DNA from: Massilia atriviolacea | Lineage (GTDB): Bacteria; Pseudomonadota; Gammaproteobacteria; Burkholderiales; Burkholderiaceae_D | NCBI RefSeq assembly: GCF_003953935.1 | Contig: NZ_RXLQ01000005.1 | Location: 114,624-178,623, forward strand | Direction: 5' to 3' | Length of the DNA: 64,000 bases | Shown: piece by piece, positions 15,912 to 24,935 of the stretch | How the letters are laid out: every line of letters begins with the position of its first letter | Position numbering within the stretch: position 1 is the stretch's first letter | Notes under the pieces: generated by a model | What the model saw: the letters and a program-made list of their open reading frames with translations, nothing else | Told to the model about the DNA's origin: nothing | Databases searched by the model: none | Position numbers and translations under genes: made by a program

Positions 15912-16700
15912 TTACCATCGCGGCCGCAATGCTGCTGGCAGAAGCCGGCCGATGAGGCGCTGTTGTGCCGATTGCGGCGCGTTTTGCGCACGCCGGCGAC
16001 CGGCGCTGCCTGACGAGTTGGGAGTCGCTGCCACGCCTTCGGTCAGGCCCAGCGCCGGGATGTAGCCGGCAAACGCCGGCCGTTCGACCGCGCGGCCGGC
16101 GATCGCGCGCGCCACCACGGTCGGCGCCAGCTCGGCGCGCAGCGCAAAACTCGGCAGCACATCGGTGCGGCTGGTATCGACCGACACCGGCGAGAGCACG
16201 CCCACGATCGACGAACTGCCCGTGAGCGTACGCTGGTACGCCGGGGTCGACGTGCATCCCGGCGCGTCCTTGCTCAGGCGCGTGATGGTATCGAGATTGT
16301 TGGTGCCCGGCGTGGTCGTGATGGTCGCGCCGCCGAAGTGCGGCGGAACCCGATCATGACATTGTCCTGGTAGCGCTGGTCGATATTCGTGCGGAAGCCT
16401 TCCGCGAACACGTCCACACTCGGCGCCGGTGCTGCGCTGACGTCCGGATTCGTGGTCCTGGCCTTGTCGCGGTGTTCTATTTGCGCGTTCAGCGTGACCT
16501 GCCGGCCCTTGAAGTCGAACGGGCGCTTGGTGCGCACGTCGATCACGCCGGCGGTGCCGCCCTCGGGCAGGTCGCGGCCCTGGGTCTTGTGGACGGCGAT
16601 CCGCTGCAGCATCGAAGCCGGCACGTCGGCCAGGTACAGGCTGCGGCCCGTGTCGGAAAAGAACTCGCGCCCGTTGATGGTCGTTATCGAGCGCGATGCT
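15912..16700 (-). pseudogene. decayed TonB-dependent receptor
   Basis: On the minus strand a plug-domain fragment (TTINGREFFSDTGRSLYL, LQRIAVHKTQG, EGGTAGVIDVRTKRPFD, VFAEGFRTNIDQR) runs from about 16690 to 16345. A frame change then leads into ATITTTPGTNNLDTI and later RTDVLPSFALRAELAP and RPAFAGYIP, which belong much further along a receptor. The start, most of the barrel and the C-terminal strand are missing. The intact receptor at 36201-38813 has the matching blocks in normal order. The remnant lies just downstream of the pullulanase, so it was probably the maltodextrin or pullulan oligosaccharide receptor of that locus. Confidence 0.75.
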
Positions 16701-16756
16701 CTTGTTTGCCCGAATCGTAGGGGACCCGCCGCAATGGCGCCAATCGCGTTTTGGCG

Positions 16757-16786
16757 GCTGCCGATACCGATCCGGGTATCGGCAGC
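16757..16786 (-). terminator. 12-bp perfect hairpin downstream of pullulanase
   Basis: GCTGCCGATACC, loop GATCCG, GGTATCGGCAGC lies 66 bp beyond the pullulanase stop. No T-run is seen, so it is a candidate transcript end or stabiliser. Confidence 0.45.
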
Positions 16787-16851
16787 GCCTCCGTCAGGCG
16801 GGAAGGACGCCGCAGGGGCAAGCGTATCGATGGGCTTTCGCGACAGTCCGA

Positions 16852-19800
16852 CTACTCCTCGTTCTGCCAGAACGGCCCATTCTCGACGAACACCGCCGTC
16901 GTGCGCGGCGGGATGCTGAAGGTGCCGCTGGCGCGCTCGTAGGTCGCCGTCTTCGCCAGCGTGTCGCTGTCCGACTTGCGCTGCACCTTGTGCAGTCCCA
17001 GCTTGCGTCCCTTGAGTTCATCGATCGTGATGGTCTTGGCGACCTTGTCGACGTTGAAGAAGGTGGCTACGCTGCCGTACTTCGCGCCCGGATAACGCCG
17101 GCCGTCGATGCTCATCGCGATCAGGCCGGCGACCTGCTGCGGTCCCGTGTTGTGGAACCTGAGCCGCTCGCTCACGTCCCTGGCGCTGCGCAGGCGGAAC
17201 AGGGTGCTGTCCTTGCGGATTTCCAGCAGGTCGAGGAAGTAGTCGCGCGCCGACACGATCGCCGCCGCATCCGGCATGATCCGCGCATTGGCCAGGATCG
17301 GCGCCATGAATTCCCAATTGGCCTTGTTCACGCCCGCCATCGGCAAGCCGACGCCGAAGTTGTTCGACTGGTAGGTGAAGTCGAGGCGGTTGAACCAGTC
17401 GCCCGCGTTGTAGCTGTCGCGGTCGAGCGACTTCGAACGCAGGATTTCCTGCCCCGCGTGGAAGAAGGGCACGCCCTGCGACAGCATGTTGATCGCCGCG
17501 CCCAGGTTCTGCACGCGCACGCGGTCGGCCAGGCTGGTCGACTGCGGCAGCTTGAACGCATTCAGGTCGAACAGGGTCTGGTTGTCGTGCGCTTCGACGT
17601 AGTTGATGGTCTCCGCCGGACTGGCCGCGAACCCCGCCTGTTGCCCGAAGTAGTCGATCTGCGCATTCTTGCGCACGGCGCCGGTGCGGTCGGTAAAGCT
17701 GTAATCGCGCAGGGTGCCCGACAAACCCACCTTGACCAGATCGCCCAGGCGCAGCAGGTCGTCCTTCGTTTGCGTGCTGGTCGCATTCGGATCGACAAAA
17801 GCGCCGTTGATGAAGCCCTGCTGCCCGATCAGCTCAGGCCCGCCATCGCAGCAGCCGCCGCCACGCACCGCGTCGCGCAAGCGGTCGTTGAAGGAGCCGA
17901 CGCCGGTGCCGAACATGTTTGCCTGGCGCGCCTGCACGAAGCGCGCGTCGTTGCCGACCGTACCGAAGTTCCAGGCTTCGCCGTACAGGTAAATGTCGCG
18001 CTGCGCGGCGCGGTCCACCTTCTCTTTGAGTTGCGTGATCACCGACAGCGGCGCCATGCCCATGATGTCGAAGCGGAAGCTGTCGACCTTGTAGTCGGTG
18101 GCCCAGGTGACGACGGAATCGGTCATCAGCTTGGCCATCATCGCGTTCTCGGCGGCGGTGTCGGCGCAGCAGCTGTCGTTGATGATGGCGCCGCTCGCAT
18201 TGAGGCGGTAGTAATAGGCCGGCACGATCTTGTCGAGCACCGACAGCGGGCCTTGCTGCGAGCCGCTGGTGTGGTTGTAGACCACGTCCATCGTCACCCG
18301 CAAGCCTTGTTCGTGGAGCGCCTTGACCATGGCGCGGAACTCGCGCACGCGCACCGCGCCGTCGTTGGCGTCGGTCGCGAAGCTGCCGTCGGGCGCGCTG
18401 TAATGGACCGGATCGTAGCCCCAGTTGAAGCAGTCGCTGTCGCCGCTGGCGGCCACCGCCGCCTGCTGCGCCTCCGCGTTGGCGGCGGCGTTCGGAATGC
18501 TTGGGGTGGTGCAGCCGGTTTCATTCACGCTGGCGATGTCGAAGCTGGGCAGCAGGTGGATGTGGCTCATGCCGGCGCGCTGCAGCGCGCGCAGGTGGCG
18601 CATGCCGTTCGACTGCACATCGGTAAAGGCCAGGAATTTGCCGCGATGGGCCGGCGGCACCGTCATGTCGCTGGCGCTGAAATCGCGCACCTGCAGTTCG
18701 TACAGCGCAATGTCGGTCGGATGATCGAGGCGCGGAATCGGGTGCAAGTCCCAGCCGGGCGGTTTCAATGTGGGGCTATCCAGGTTCGCGACGAAGCTGC
18801 GCCCGCCGTTGGCGTTCAGGCTCAGCGAATACGGATCGGTGACCACGTTGGCGACCACCCTGTTATCGGCCCAGCGCGACAGCACGTTCACGGTGTAGGT
18901 ATAGTAGGCGCGGTTGGTCCAGGCGGCATCGGAAGCGGTGTAGTGCCACACGCCGCTGGCCGCGTCGCGCGTCATCGGCACGCTGCGGGCGTTGGCGCTC
19001 GTGGCATCCGGGTAGACATTGAGCGACACCGATCTGGCGGTCGGCGCCCACACGCGGAAGGTCGGCACGCCGGCCCGGCTGAAGGTCGCGCCGAGCGCGC
19101 TGTTGGCGGCGGCCGGCGCGAACAGCGCGTCGAGCAGGCCGCTCGTCTGCAGCGACGTGACCTGAACCAGCTTGCCGGCCGCGTCGAACTGCGCGATGGC
19201 GAACTGGCCGCTCACCTTGGCCGGCAGGCCGGCCACGTCGGCGCTGGAGAGCGTCAAAGCGGTCGACCCGGCCAGGTGCGGATATTTTTCCTGCAGTGCC
19301 GGCGCCAGGGCGCCGCTCACGCGCAGGTCGATGCTGCCGTCGGCGCCGGTGACGCCGCCCGGCGCCGAACCGAGCCCACCGTCGGCCGCGTAGAACAGCT
19401 TGTAGCTGGCGGCGGCCGGTGTGCCCGGCCATACCAGGGTATCGGGCGCGAGCCAGTGCGCGGCGGCGTTGGCCAGGTTGCCGAAGCTGATCGCCGGGGC
19501 GCTGGTGTAGACCTTGCAGTCGCCTTCGAGCAGCCAGGCTTCCTGGCCGCGGGTGGCGATGTCCGGCGCAAAATCGCTGGCCTGGTCGCTGGCGCAGTTC
19601 TTGTTGCCGCTGCCGTCGGTGAGCAGGAAATCGATTCTGGTCTTGGTGGGGTCGAGCGGAATGTCGACATAGCCGCCGAAGCTGTCGGTGGACGTCAGCA
19701 TGAAGCGGTCCTTGATCCATTCCACGCTCGGCTTGGCGGGGCCGGACCAGGAATACACGCCCCATTGCGCTTCGTCGCGCTGGGCGCGCCGGTAGTGCAG

Positions 19801-20034
19801 GCGGATGGTGTTGGGCGCGATGCTCGCCACCGAGACGGACGCGCGCTGGACCGATTCCGTCACCGTGCCTGGCGCGTCGGCGCCGCTGGTCCCATCCGAG
19901 CCGCCGCACGCGGCGAGCAGGCCTGCGCACAAGGATGCGCCGAGTAAGGTCGATGGGAATCGTGAAGTAATGAATTGTGAAGTAATGAATCTTGAAGTAA
20001 TGAATTTTGAAGTAATACTACCTAGAGAATGCAT
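16852..20034 (-). CDS. pulA: pullulanase-type alpha-1,6-glucosidase, lipoprotein
   Basis: This is a 1060-aa GH13 debranching enzyme that hydrolyses alpha-1,6 links in pullulan or branched maltodextrins. A lipobox GLLAAC puts the lipidated Cys at 43, so it should be anchored in the envelope. Carbohydrate-binding and pullulanase-specific domains fill residues 60-450. The catalytic barrel shows VVYNHT (about 583), nucleophile in FRFDIMG (about 653), acid in LYGEAWN (about 685) and EAHDNQT (about 815). The start is the ATG at 20034, six bases after GGAG; a TTG two codons upstream touches that site and is unlikely. The n-region before the lipobox is built from four ITS(K/R/Q)F repeats encoded by 15-bp DNA repeats. 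Confidence 0.9.
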   Translation of the reverse strand: MHSLGSITSKFITSRFITSQFITSRFPSTLLGASLCAGLLAACGGSDGTSGADAPGTVTESVQRASVSVASIAPNTIRLHYRRAQRDEAQWGVYSWSGPAKPSVEWIKDRFMLTSTDSFGGYVDIPLDPTKTRIDFLLTDGSGNKNCASDQASDFAPDIATRGQEAWLLEGDCKVYTSAPAISFGNLANAAAHWLAPDTLVWPGTPAAASYKLFYAADGGLGSAPGGVTGADGSIDLRVSGALAPALQEKYPHLAGSTALTLSSADVAGLPAKVSGQFAIAQFDAAGKLVQVTSLQTSGLLDALFAPAAANSALGATFSRAGVPTFRVWAPTARSVSLNVYPDATSANARSVPMTRDAASGVWHYTASDAAWTNRAYYTYTVNVLSRWADNRVVANVVTDPYSLSLNANGGRSFVANLDSPTLKPPGWDLHPIPRLDHPTDIALYELQVRDFSASDMTVPPAHRGKFLAFTDVQSNGMRHLRALQRAGMSHIHLLPSFDIASVNETGCTTPSIPNAAANAEAQQAAVAASGDSDCFNWGYDPVHYSAPDGSFATDANDGAVRVREFRAMVKALHEQGLRVTMDVVYNHTSGSQQGPLSVLDKIVPAYYYRLNASGAIINDSCCADTAAENAMMAKLMTDSVVTWATDYKVDSFRFDIMGMAPLSVITQLKEKVDRAAQRDIYLYGEAWNFGTVGNDARFVQARQANMFGTGVGSFNDRLRDAVRGGGCCDGGPELIGQQGFINGAFVDPNATSTQTKDDLLRLGDLVKVGLSGTLRDYSFTDRTGAVRKNAQIDYFGQQAGFAASPAETINYVEAHDNQTLFDLNAFKLPQSTSLADRVRVQNLGAAINMLSQGVPFFHAGQEILRSKSLDRDSYNAGDWFNRLDFTYQSNNFGVGLPMAGVNKANWEFMAPILANARIMPDAAAIVSARDYFLDLLEIRKDSTLFRLRSARDVSERLRFHNTGPQQVAGLIAMSIDGRRYPGAKYGSVATFFNVDKVAKTITIDELKGRKLGLHKVQRKSDSDTLAKTATYERASGTFSIPPRTTAVFVENGPFWQNEE
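19957..20016. repeat. four 15-bp tandem repeats inside the pullulanase signal region
   Basis: Four consecutive units GAAT(N)(N)TGAAGTAAT on the plus strand encode four ITS(K/R/Q)F pentapeptides on the minus strand (residues 7-26). The unit is a multiple of three, so copy-number change would alter the length of the N-terminal tail without breaking the frame. Confidence 0.9.
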
Positions 20035-20120
20035 GTGCAACTCCTGAAGAGGGGATGTGCAGCGGCGCCCTTGTCCTGAGTACGTCGTTTTTGTGACGCC
20101 GCTGTTAAATGGCGAAAAGC

Positions 20121-20143
20121 CGATGTAATATTACTACACATCG
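20121..20143 (-). promoter_or_regulatory. CGATGT-N11-ACATCG palindrome upstream of pullulanase
   Basis: A 6-bp perfect inverted repeat encloses the 10-bp palindrome GTAATATTAC, 87 bp before the start codon. Nested symmetry at this place suggests a repressor or activator site for pulA; the regulator is not known. Confidence 0.35.
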
Positions 20144-20231
20144 TTTGGGGAATTGTACGAAAATCAAGGCGAGCGCCGTCCAGCGCCGGCTTGGGGCGAG
20201 CTTGCGGCAGGGGGCAGTAGGGAAGCGGCCG

Positions 20232-20248
20232 GCGTAGCCGGGCTACGC
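20232..20248 (-). terminator. hairpin after the cdsA-like gene
   Basis: GCGTAGC, loop CGG, GCTACGC lies six bases beyond the stop on the minus strand. It is a perfect 7-bp stem without T-run, so termination is only possible. Confidence 0.3.
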
Positions 20249-20253
20249 GCAGC

Positions 20254-21186
20254 TCAGGGCAGGGCCCAGAGCCAGCGCACGATGTGGAAGAAGACCGGCG
20301 CTGCGAAGCCGAGCGAATCGAGGCGGTCCATGTAGCCGCCGTGGCCGGCGATGCCGGTGCCCCAGTCCTTGGCGCCGAGCGAACGCTTCACGCCCGACAT
20401 CACCAGCCCGCCCATGACGCCGCCGATGACGATCAGCGCGGCCATGCCGGCCGCTTGCAAGGGCGTGAATGGCGTGACGAAGGCCAGCAGCGCGCCGATC
20501 CCCATGGTGGCCAGGCCGCCGCCGATCAAGCCTTCCCAGGTCTTGTTCGGACTGAGTTTGGGGACCATCTTGTGCTTGCCGAAGAGTTTACCGAACACGT
20601 ATTGCAGCACATCGCTGATCTGCACGATGAAGACGAAGAAGAACAGCAATTGCGCGTTATGGCCCTGGAAGGTCGGGATATCGAGCATCAGCAGCGCCGG
20701 CGCGTGGCTGACGCCGTACACGCAGAACATCACCGCGAACAGGATGCGTGAATTACGGGACAGGAAGTCGTCGGTATCCTGGCTGATCGCGCTGGCGGCC
20801 GAGATGAGGAAGAAGACATACACCGGGATCATGATCGCGAACAGGCCGTACCACTCGATCCACAGCAGCCAGTACTGGGCCGGCAGGGCGATGAAAAAGG
20901 CGATGAACAGCGGCCAGTAGTCGCTCTTGCGGGTCGGCGTAAGGGTGAGGAACTCGCGCAGCGCCATCAGCGAGGCGAAGCCGAACACCACGATCGTCAT
21001 GTAGCGGCCCAGCACCAGCGCCGAAAACAGCACGCCCGCCATGATCCACCACGCGTTGATGCGCGCGTTCAGGTTGACGATGGTGGCGTTGCCGGGATTA
21101 CGCAGGCGCAGCACGAAGCCGATGGCGGAGGCGATGACCAGGATCGTCAGCAGGATCTGGCCGGTAAGCAGGAATTGGGGCGTCAT
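20254..21186 (-). CDS. cdsA: phosphatidate cytidylyltransferase (CdsA family)
   Basis: This is a 310-aa polytopic inner-membrane protein with about eight hydrophobic segments. It would form CDP-diacylglycerol from CTP and phosphatidate. The family signature is present near the C-terminus: SPNKTWEG followed by KRSLGAKDWGTGIAGHGGYMDRLDS in pieces around residues 215 and 275, with the conserved acidic residues. It lies 10 bp after the acyltransferase gene on the same strand, giving a two-gene phospholipid unit. The pair resembles accessory CdsA/PlsC copies seen beside each other in proteobacteria, so another housekeeping cdsA may exist elsewhere. Confidence 0.88.
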   Translation of the reverse strand: MTPQFLLTGQILLTILVIASAIGFVLRLRNPGNATIVNLNARINAWWIMAGVLFSALVLGRYMTIVVFGFASLMALREFLTLTPTRKSDYWPLFIAFFIALPAQYWLLWIEWYGLFAIMIPVYVFFLISAASAISQDTDDFLSRNSRILFAVMFCVYGVSHAPALLMLDIPTFQGHNAQLLFFFVFIVQISDVLQYVFGKLFGKHKMVPKLSPNKTWEGLIGGGLATMGIGALLAFVTPFTPLQAAGMAALIVIGGVMGGLVMSGVKRSLGAKDWGTGIAGHGGYMDRLDSLGFAAPVFFHIVRWLWALP

Positions 21187-21196
21187 CGGGGGCGTC

Positions 21197-21832
21197 TCAG
21201 AACGTATCGGCCAGGTCGCATACCGCCTGGTGCATGCGGGCGATGAATGTGTCCTTGTCTTCGCCGCGGTCGTTGTACAGCGGCGCGCCGAAGTGCGAGC
21301 GGCACAGCAGCGGCAGCGGAAACGGCGCGCCCTTGGGCAGCGCGCGGTGCAGGTTTTGCTGGTAGACCGGGACCAGCGCCAGGGTCGGGCGGTCCTTGCT
21401 CAAGTGGTACAGGCCCGACTTGAACTCGCCGGGCAGGGTGGTATCCCGGCGCGTGCCTTCAGGGAACACGATCAGCGAATCGTTCTGGTCGAGGGCAGCT
21501 TTGAGCGGCAGCAGCGCATCGGCGCCGCCTTTTTCGCGGTCGACCAGCACCACGTTGAGCAGGGTGTGCGCGATATAGCGGCGCAGGGCGGTCTTGTCCC
21601 AGTAGTCGGCGCCGGCGACGGGACGGGTGCGGTCGCGCATGGTTGGTGGAATGGCGGCCAGCAGGCCGGTGGTATCGAGATGGCTGGTGTGATTGGCGAA
21701 AAACACGCAGGGATGGGTGGGCCGCACATCGTAAAAAGCGGCGCCGCCGACGACCAGGCGCTGCAGGCCGAGCAAGGCATCGCGCTGCAGGCGGAAAAAG
21801 GGATTCACTGTGTCGCTTTCGATTCGGTGCAA
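21197..21832 (-). CDS. 1-acyl-sn-glycerol-3-phosphate acyltransferase (PlsC family)
   Basis: This 211-aa membrane-associated acyltransferase makes phosphatidate, the substrate of the neighbouring CdsA-like enzyme. The catalytic His-x4-Asp motif is in ANHTSHLDT (about 48-53) and the glycerol-phosphate-binding motif is FPEGTRR (about 124). The length is in the normal PlsC range. It is the first gene of a two-gene unit with the cdsA-like gene. The 437 bp upstream contain the tandem repeats described at 21905-22031. Confidence 0.88.
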   Translation of the reverse strand: MHRIESDTVNPFFRLQRDALLGLQRLVVGGAAFYDVRPTHPCVFFANHTSHLDTTGLLAAIPPTMRDRTRPVAGADYWDKTALRRYIAHTLLNVVLVDREKGGADALLPLKAALDQNDSLIVFPEGTRRDTTLPGEFKSGLYHLSKDRPTLALVPVYQQNLHRALPKGAPFPLPLLCRSHFGAPLYNDRGEDKDTFIARMHQAVCDLADTF

Positions 21833-21904
21833 AACGGCCCAAGTGTAAATGTTATTTAACTGTCTATCAACATTATTATTTTTACCTGCACAACTATTCC
21901 CTAA

Positions 21905-22031
21905 CCGGGGTCAGAGCTTTAATGAGCAATTAATTGCACCGCGCCACACCGGGGTCAGAGCTTTAATGAGCAATTAATTGCACCGCGCCACACCGGGGTC
22001 AGAGCTTTAATGAGCAATTAATTGCACCGCG
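21905..22031. repeat. 44-bp tandem repeat, 2.9 copies, each with a 12-bp palindrome
   Basis: Units start at 21905, 21949 and 21993 with CCGGGGTCAGAGCTTT and contain the perfect palindrome GCAATTAATTGC. The third copy ends after 39 bases. The copies are identical, which suggests recent duplication. An inverted copy of the first 16 bases lies at 22168-22183. Confidence 0.9.
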
Positions 22032-22167
22032 ATATAGAGATAATGCTCCGTGGATCGGGCTGTGCCGACCCTATCATGGCCCTCCTGAGCAGATCCAGAG
22101 GCACACGTCCGTCGCGTGAGCACGTGGGGATGTGCGGCGGCTATCAGAGTGGAAATAGTTTCGAATA

Positions 22168-22257
22168 AAAGCTCTGACCCCGGTTGTAGGAGGTTGGAGC
22201 TTGATGTCGGGGGGTGTCTGACCTCTGTCGGGCAATGTGTCGAATCAGAGGTCAGAC
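22168..22257. repeat. inverted copy of the repeat end and GTCAGACC stem-loop
   Basis: AAAGCTCTGACCCCGG at 22168-22183 is the exact reverse complement of the start of the 44-bp unit. GTCTGACCTCTG (22216-22227) and CAGAGGTCAGAC (22246-22257) then form a perfect 12-bp stem with an 18-base loop just after the cphA stop. They look like parts of a dispersed palindromic repeat family and may also end the cphA transcript. Confidence 0.65.
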
Positions 22258-22269
22258 CCCGGTGGAGGC

Positions 22270-24852
22270 TTAGCCTTGGGCGATGCGGCTGGCGATGTGG
22301 GCGAGGGCTTCGTCGACCTGGTCGATCAGGATCAGGCACAGGTCGCCTTCGCCGAGGCGCGCCAGCGCTTTGTCGATGGCGACGAATTCGCCGTTGATTT
22401 CGTCCACGTGGGTGGTGCGGACCGCCCCCGCCAGGCCCTGGCGCAGCAGGGCGACGACTTCGCCGTCGGCGCGCCCGCGCTGGCACTGGTCCTGGTACAG
22501 CAGCACGTCATCGAAGGCGGCGCCGAGGATCTCGGTCTGCTGGCGGATGTCTTCGTCGCGCCGGTCGCCGGCGCCGCTGATGACCACCGAGCGCCGCTTG
22601 GCCGGCATGCTCTCGACCGCGCCGACCAGCGCCAGGATGGCGTCGGGATTGTGGCCGTAGTCGGCAATCACGGTCGCGCCGCGATAGCTGAAGACGTTGA
22701 AGCGCCCCGGCGCATTGTCGCTTTCGTTGGCGAAGGACTTGAGGCCGGCGCGGATGTCGTCCCAACTGGTGCCGACCGCCCACGCGGCAGCCACCGAGGC
22801 CATCACGTTGTCGACCTGGAAGCCGATGCTGCCGCCGCGCGTGATCGGCACGTCGGCCAGCGCGATGCGATGCTCGGTCTTGCCTTGCGCCGCGACCAGC
22901 ATGGCGCCGTCCACGTACACCACGCGCTGACCCTGGGCGCGGTGGGTCGACATGACCGGGTGCCCGGCGTCCGCCGTGAAGAAGGTGACGCTGCCACGGC
23001 AGTTGTTGGCCATGTTGACCACCGCCGGGTCGTTGGCGTTGAGGACCGCGACGCCGCTGTCGGCGACGTTCTGCACGATCACGCGCTTGAGCACCGCCAG
23101 GTCTTCGACCGTGGTGATGTAGTTCAGCCCCAGGTGGTCGCCGGCGCCGATGTTGGTGACCACGGCCACCTGGCAGCGGTCGAAGGCCAGGCCTTCGCGC
23201 AGCAGGCCGCCGCGCGCGGTTTCGAACACGGCGGCGTCGACGTCGGGATGGAGCAGCACGTTGCGCGCGCTGCGCGGGCCGCTGCAGTCGCCGCTGTCGA
23301 TGCGGCGCCCTTCGATGTAGACGCCGTCGGTGTTGGTCATGCCGGTGCGCAGGCCGCCGGCGGTGAGCAGGTGGGCGATCAGGCGCACCGTGGTGGTCTT
23401 GCCGTTGGTGCCGGTGACGGCAACCACGGGAATGCGGCCGTCGTCGCCGTCGGCGAACATCGAGGACATGATCGCTTCGCCGACCGGACGGCCTTTGCCG
23501 AACGAGGGCGAGAGGTGCATGCGCAGGCCCGGCGCGGCGTTGACTTCGACGATGCCGCCGTTCTGTTCTTCGATCGGTTTGAGCACGCTGTCGCACACCA
23601 GGTCGACGCCGCAGATGTCGAGCCCCACCATGTGGGCGGCGGCAATCGCGCGCGCCGCCACTTCGGGATGCACGTCGTCGGTGACGTCGCTGGCGGCACC
23701 GCCCGTGGAGAGGTTGGCGTTATTGCGCAGGACCACGCGCTGGCCCTTGGCGGCGACCGATTCGGCCACCAGCCCTTGCTTGGCCAGGCTGGCCAGGGCG
23801 ATGTCGTCGAAGCGGATCTTGGTCAGCGAGGTGGCATGGCCATTGCCGCGCCGCGGGTCGAGGTTGACCTGGTCGACCAGTTCGCGCACGCTGTGCTTGC
23901 CGTCGCCGACCACCATCGGCGGGTCGCGCCGTGCGGCGGCAATCAGTTTGTTGCCGATCACGAGCAGGCGGAAGTCGTGGCCGGGCAGGTAGCGTTCGAC
24001 CAGGATATCGTCGCGGAATTCGGCGGCGGCGTGGTAGCCCGCCACCAGCTGTTCGCGGGTGGTGACGTTGACGGTGACGCCCTTGCCCTGGTTGCCGTCC
24101 TTCGGCTTGATCACGACCGGCAGGCCGATTTCCAGCGCGGCGGCCCAGGCGTCGTCCGGGTCGGCGGCGACGCGCCCCAAGGGCACCGGCACGCCGGCGG
24201 CGTGCAGCAGTTTCTTGGTCAGTTCCTTGTCCTGCGCGATCGATTCGGCAATCGCGCCGGTGCTGTCGATTTCGGCGGCCTGGATCTTGCGCTGGCGGCT
24301 GCCCCAGCCGAACATGACCAGGCTGCCGTCGGTCAGGCGCCGGAACGGGATGTTGCGGGCCACGGCGGCCTGCACGATGGCGCCGGTGCTGGGGCCGAGG
24401 CGCACGTCTTCGTCGAGGTCGCGCAATTGCGTCAGGGCGGCGCCGAGGTCGAAGGCGGTATCGGCGGCGGCGGCGGCGCACAGTTGCGCGGCCAGGTCCA
24501 TGGCCAGGCGGCCCACCGCTTCTTCGGAATACTCGACTACGACCTGGTAGGTGCCCGCTTCGGGCGTGGCGGTGGTGCGGCTGAAGGTGACCGGGCAGCC
24601 GGCTTGCGCCTGCAGCGACAGCGCCGCCAGTTCCAGCACCTGGGCCATGGTGATGGGGTCGTAGTGGCCGAGCGTCTGCAAGGCGCTCATGTCGGGGAAC
24701 AGCGCGCGCAGGCGATCTTCGAAGCCGGGCAGGGCGCCGACATCCTGTTCCGCACTGGTGCAGGCGACGATCGCTTCGATCGAGGTGTGGTGGCTCCACA
24801 GGTTGGGACCACGCAGGGCCCGTACGCGAGATACTTCCATAAACGGTTTCAT
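22270..24852 (-). CDS. cphA: cyanophycin synthetase
   Basis: This 860-aa enzyme polymerises Asp and Arg into multi-L-arginyl-poly-L-aspartate, the cytoplasmic nitrogen reserve. It has the N-terminal cyanophycin domain (RALRGPNLWS), a central ATP-grasp domain (KPKDGNQGKGV, about 262) that adds Asp, and a C-terminal Mur-ligase-like domain with an intact P-loop VTGTNGKTTTV (about 483) that adds Arg. The start is taken at 24852. The ATG four codons later (MEVSRV) also fits homologues. It lies 83 bp after cphA', and the two are probably cotranscribed. Confidence 0.92.
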   Translation of the reverse strand: MKPFMEVSRVRALRGPNLWSHHTSIEAIVACTSAEQDVGALPGFEDRLRALFPDMSALQTLGHYDPITMAQVLELAALSLQAQAGCPVTFSRTTATPEAGTYQVVVEYSEEAVGRLAMDLAAQLCAAAAADTAFDLGAALTQLRDLDEDVRLGPSTGAIVQAAVARNIPFRRLTDGSLVMFGWGSRQRKIQAAEIDSTGAIAESIAQDKELTKKLLHAAGVPVPLGRVAADPDDAWAAALEIGLPVVIKPKDGNQGKGVTVNVTTREQLVAGYHAAAEFRDDILVERYLPGHDFRLLVIGNKLIAAARRDPPMVVGDGKHSVRELVDQVNLDPRRGNGHATSLTKIRFDDIALASLAKQGLVAESVAAKGQRVVLRNNANLSTGGAASDVTDDVHPEVAARAIAAAHMVGLDICGVDLVCDSVLKPIEEQNGGIVEVNAAPGLRMHLSPSFGKGRPVGEAIMSSMFADGDDGRIPVVAVTGTNGKTTTVRLIAHLLTAGGLRTGMTNTDGVYIEGRRIDSGDCSGPRSARNVLLHPDVDAAVFETARGGLLREGLAFDRCQVAVVTNIGAGDHLGLNYITTVEDLAVLKRVIVQNVADSGVAVLNANDPAVVNMANNCRGSVTFFTADAGHPVMSTHRAQGQRVVYVDGAMLVAAQGKTEHRIALADVPITRGGSIGFQVDNVMASVAAAWAVGTSWDDIRAGLKSFANESDNAPGRFNVFSYRGATVIADYGHNPDAILALVGAVESMPAKRRSVVISGAGDRRDEDIRQQTEILGAAFDDVLLYQDQCQRGRADGEVVALLRQGLAGAVRTTHVDEINGEFVAIDKALARLGEGDLCLILIDQVDEALAHIASRIAQG

Positions 24853-24935
24853 CCTAAGTGTTGCGCTGGTGCGTCGCTGCGCCCTCGGGCGTTGACACTG
24901 CCGGCAGCCCGGCCATCGGGCCGGGTGCTGTGTTG

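Noticed and set aside
16696..19947. Plus-strand open frame of over 1000 codons opposite the pullulanase gene
   Set aside because: It is antisense to a gene with all GH13 motifs, and its translation is rich in Arg, Gly, Ala, Val and His with no domain pattern. High GC content produces such long shadow frames.
20035..20040. TTG start two codons upstream of the pullulanase ATG
   Set aside because: The TTG directly touches the GGAG sequence, leaving no spacer, while the ATG at 20034 has a normal six-base spacing.
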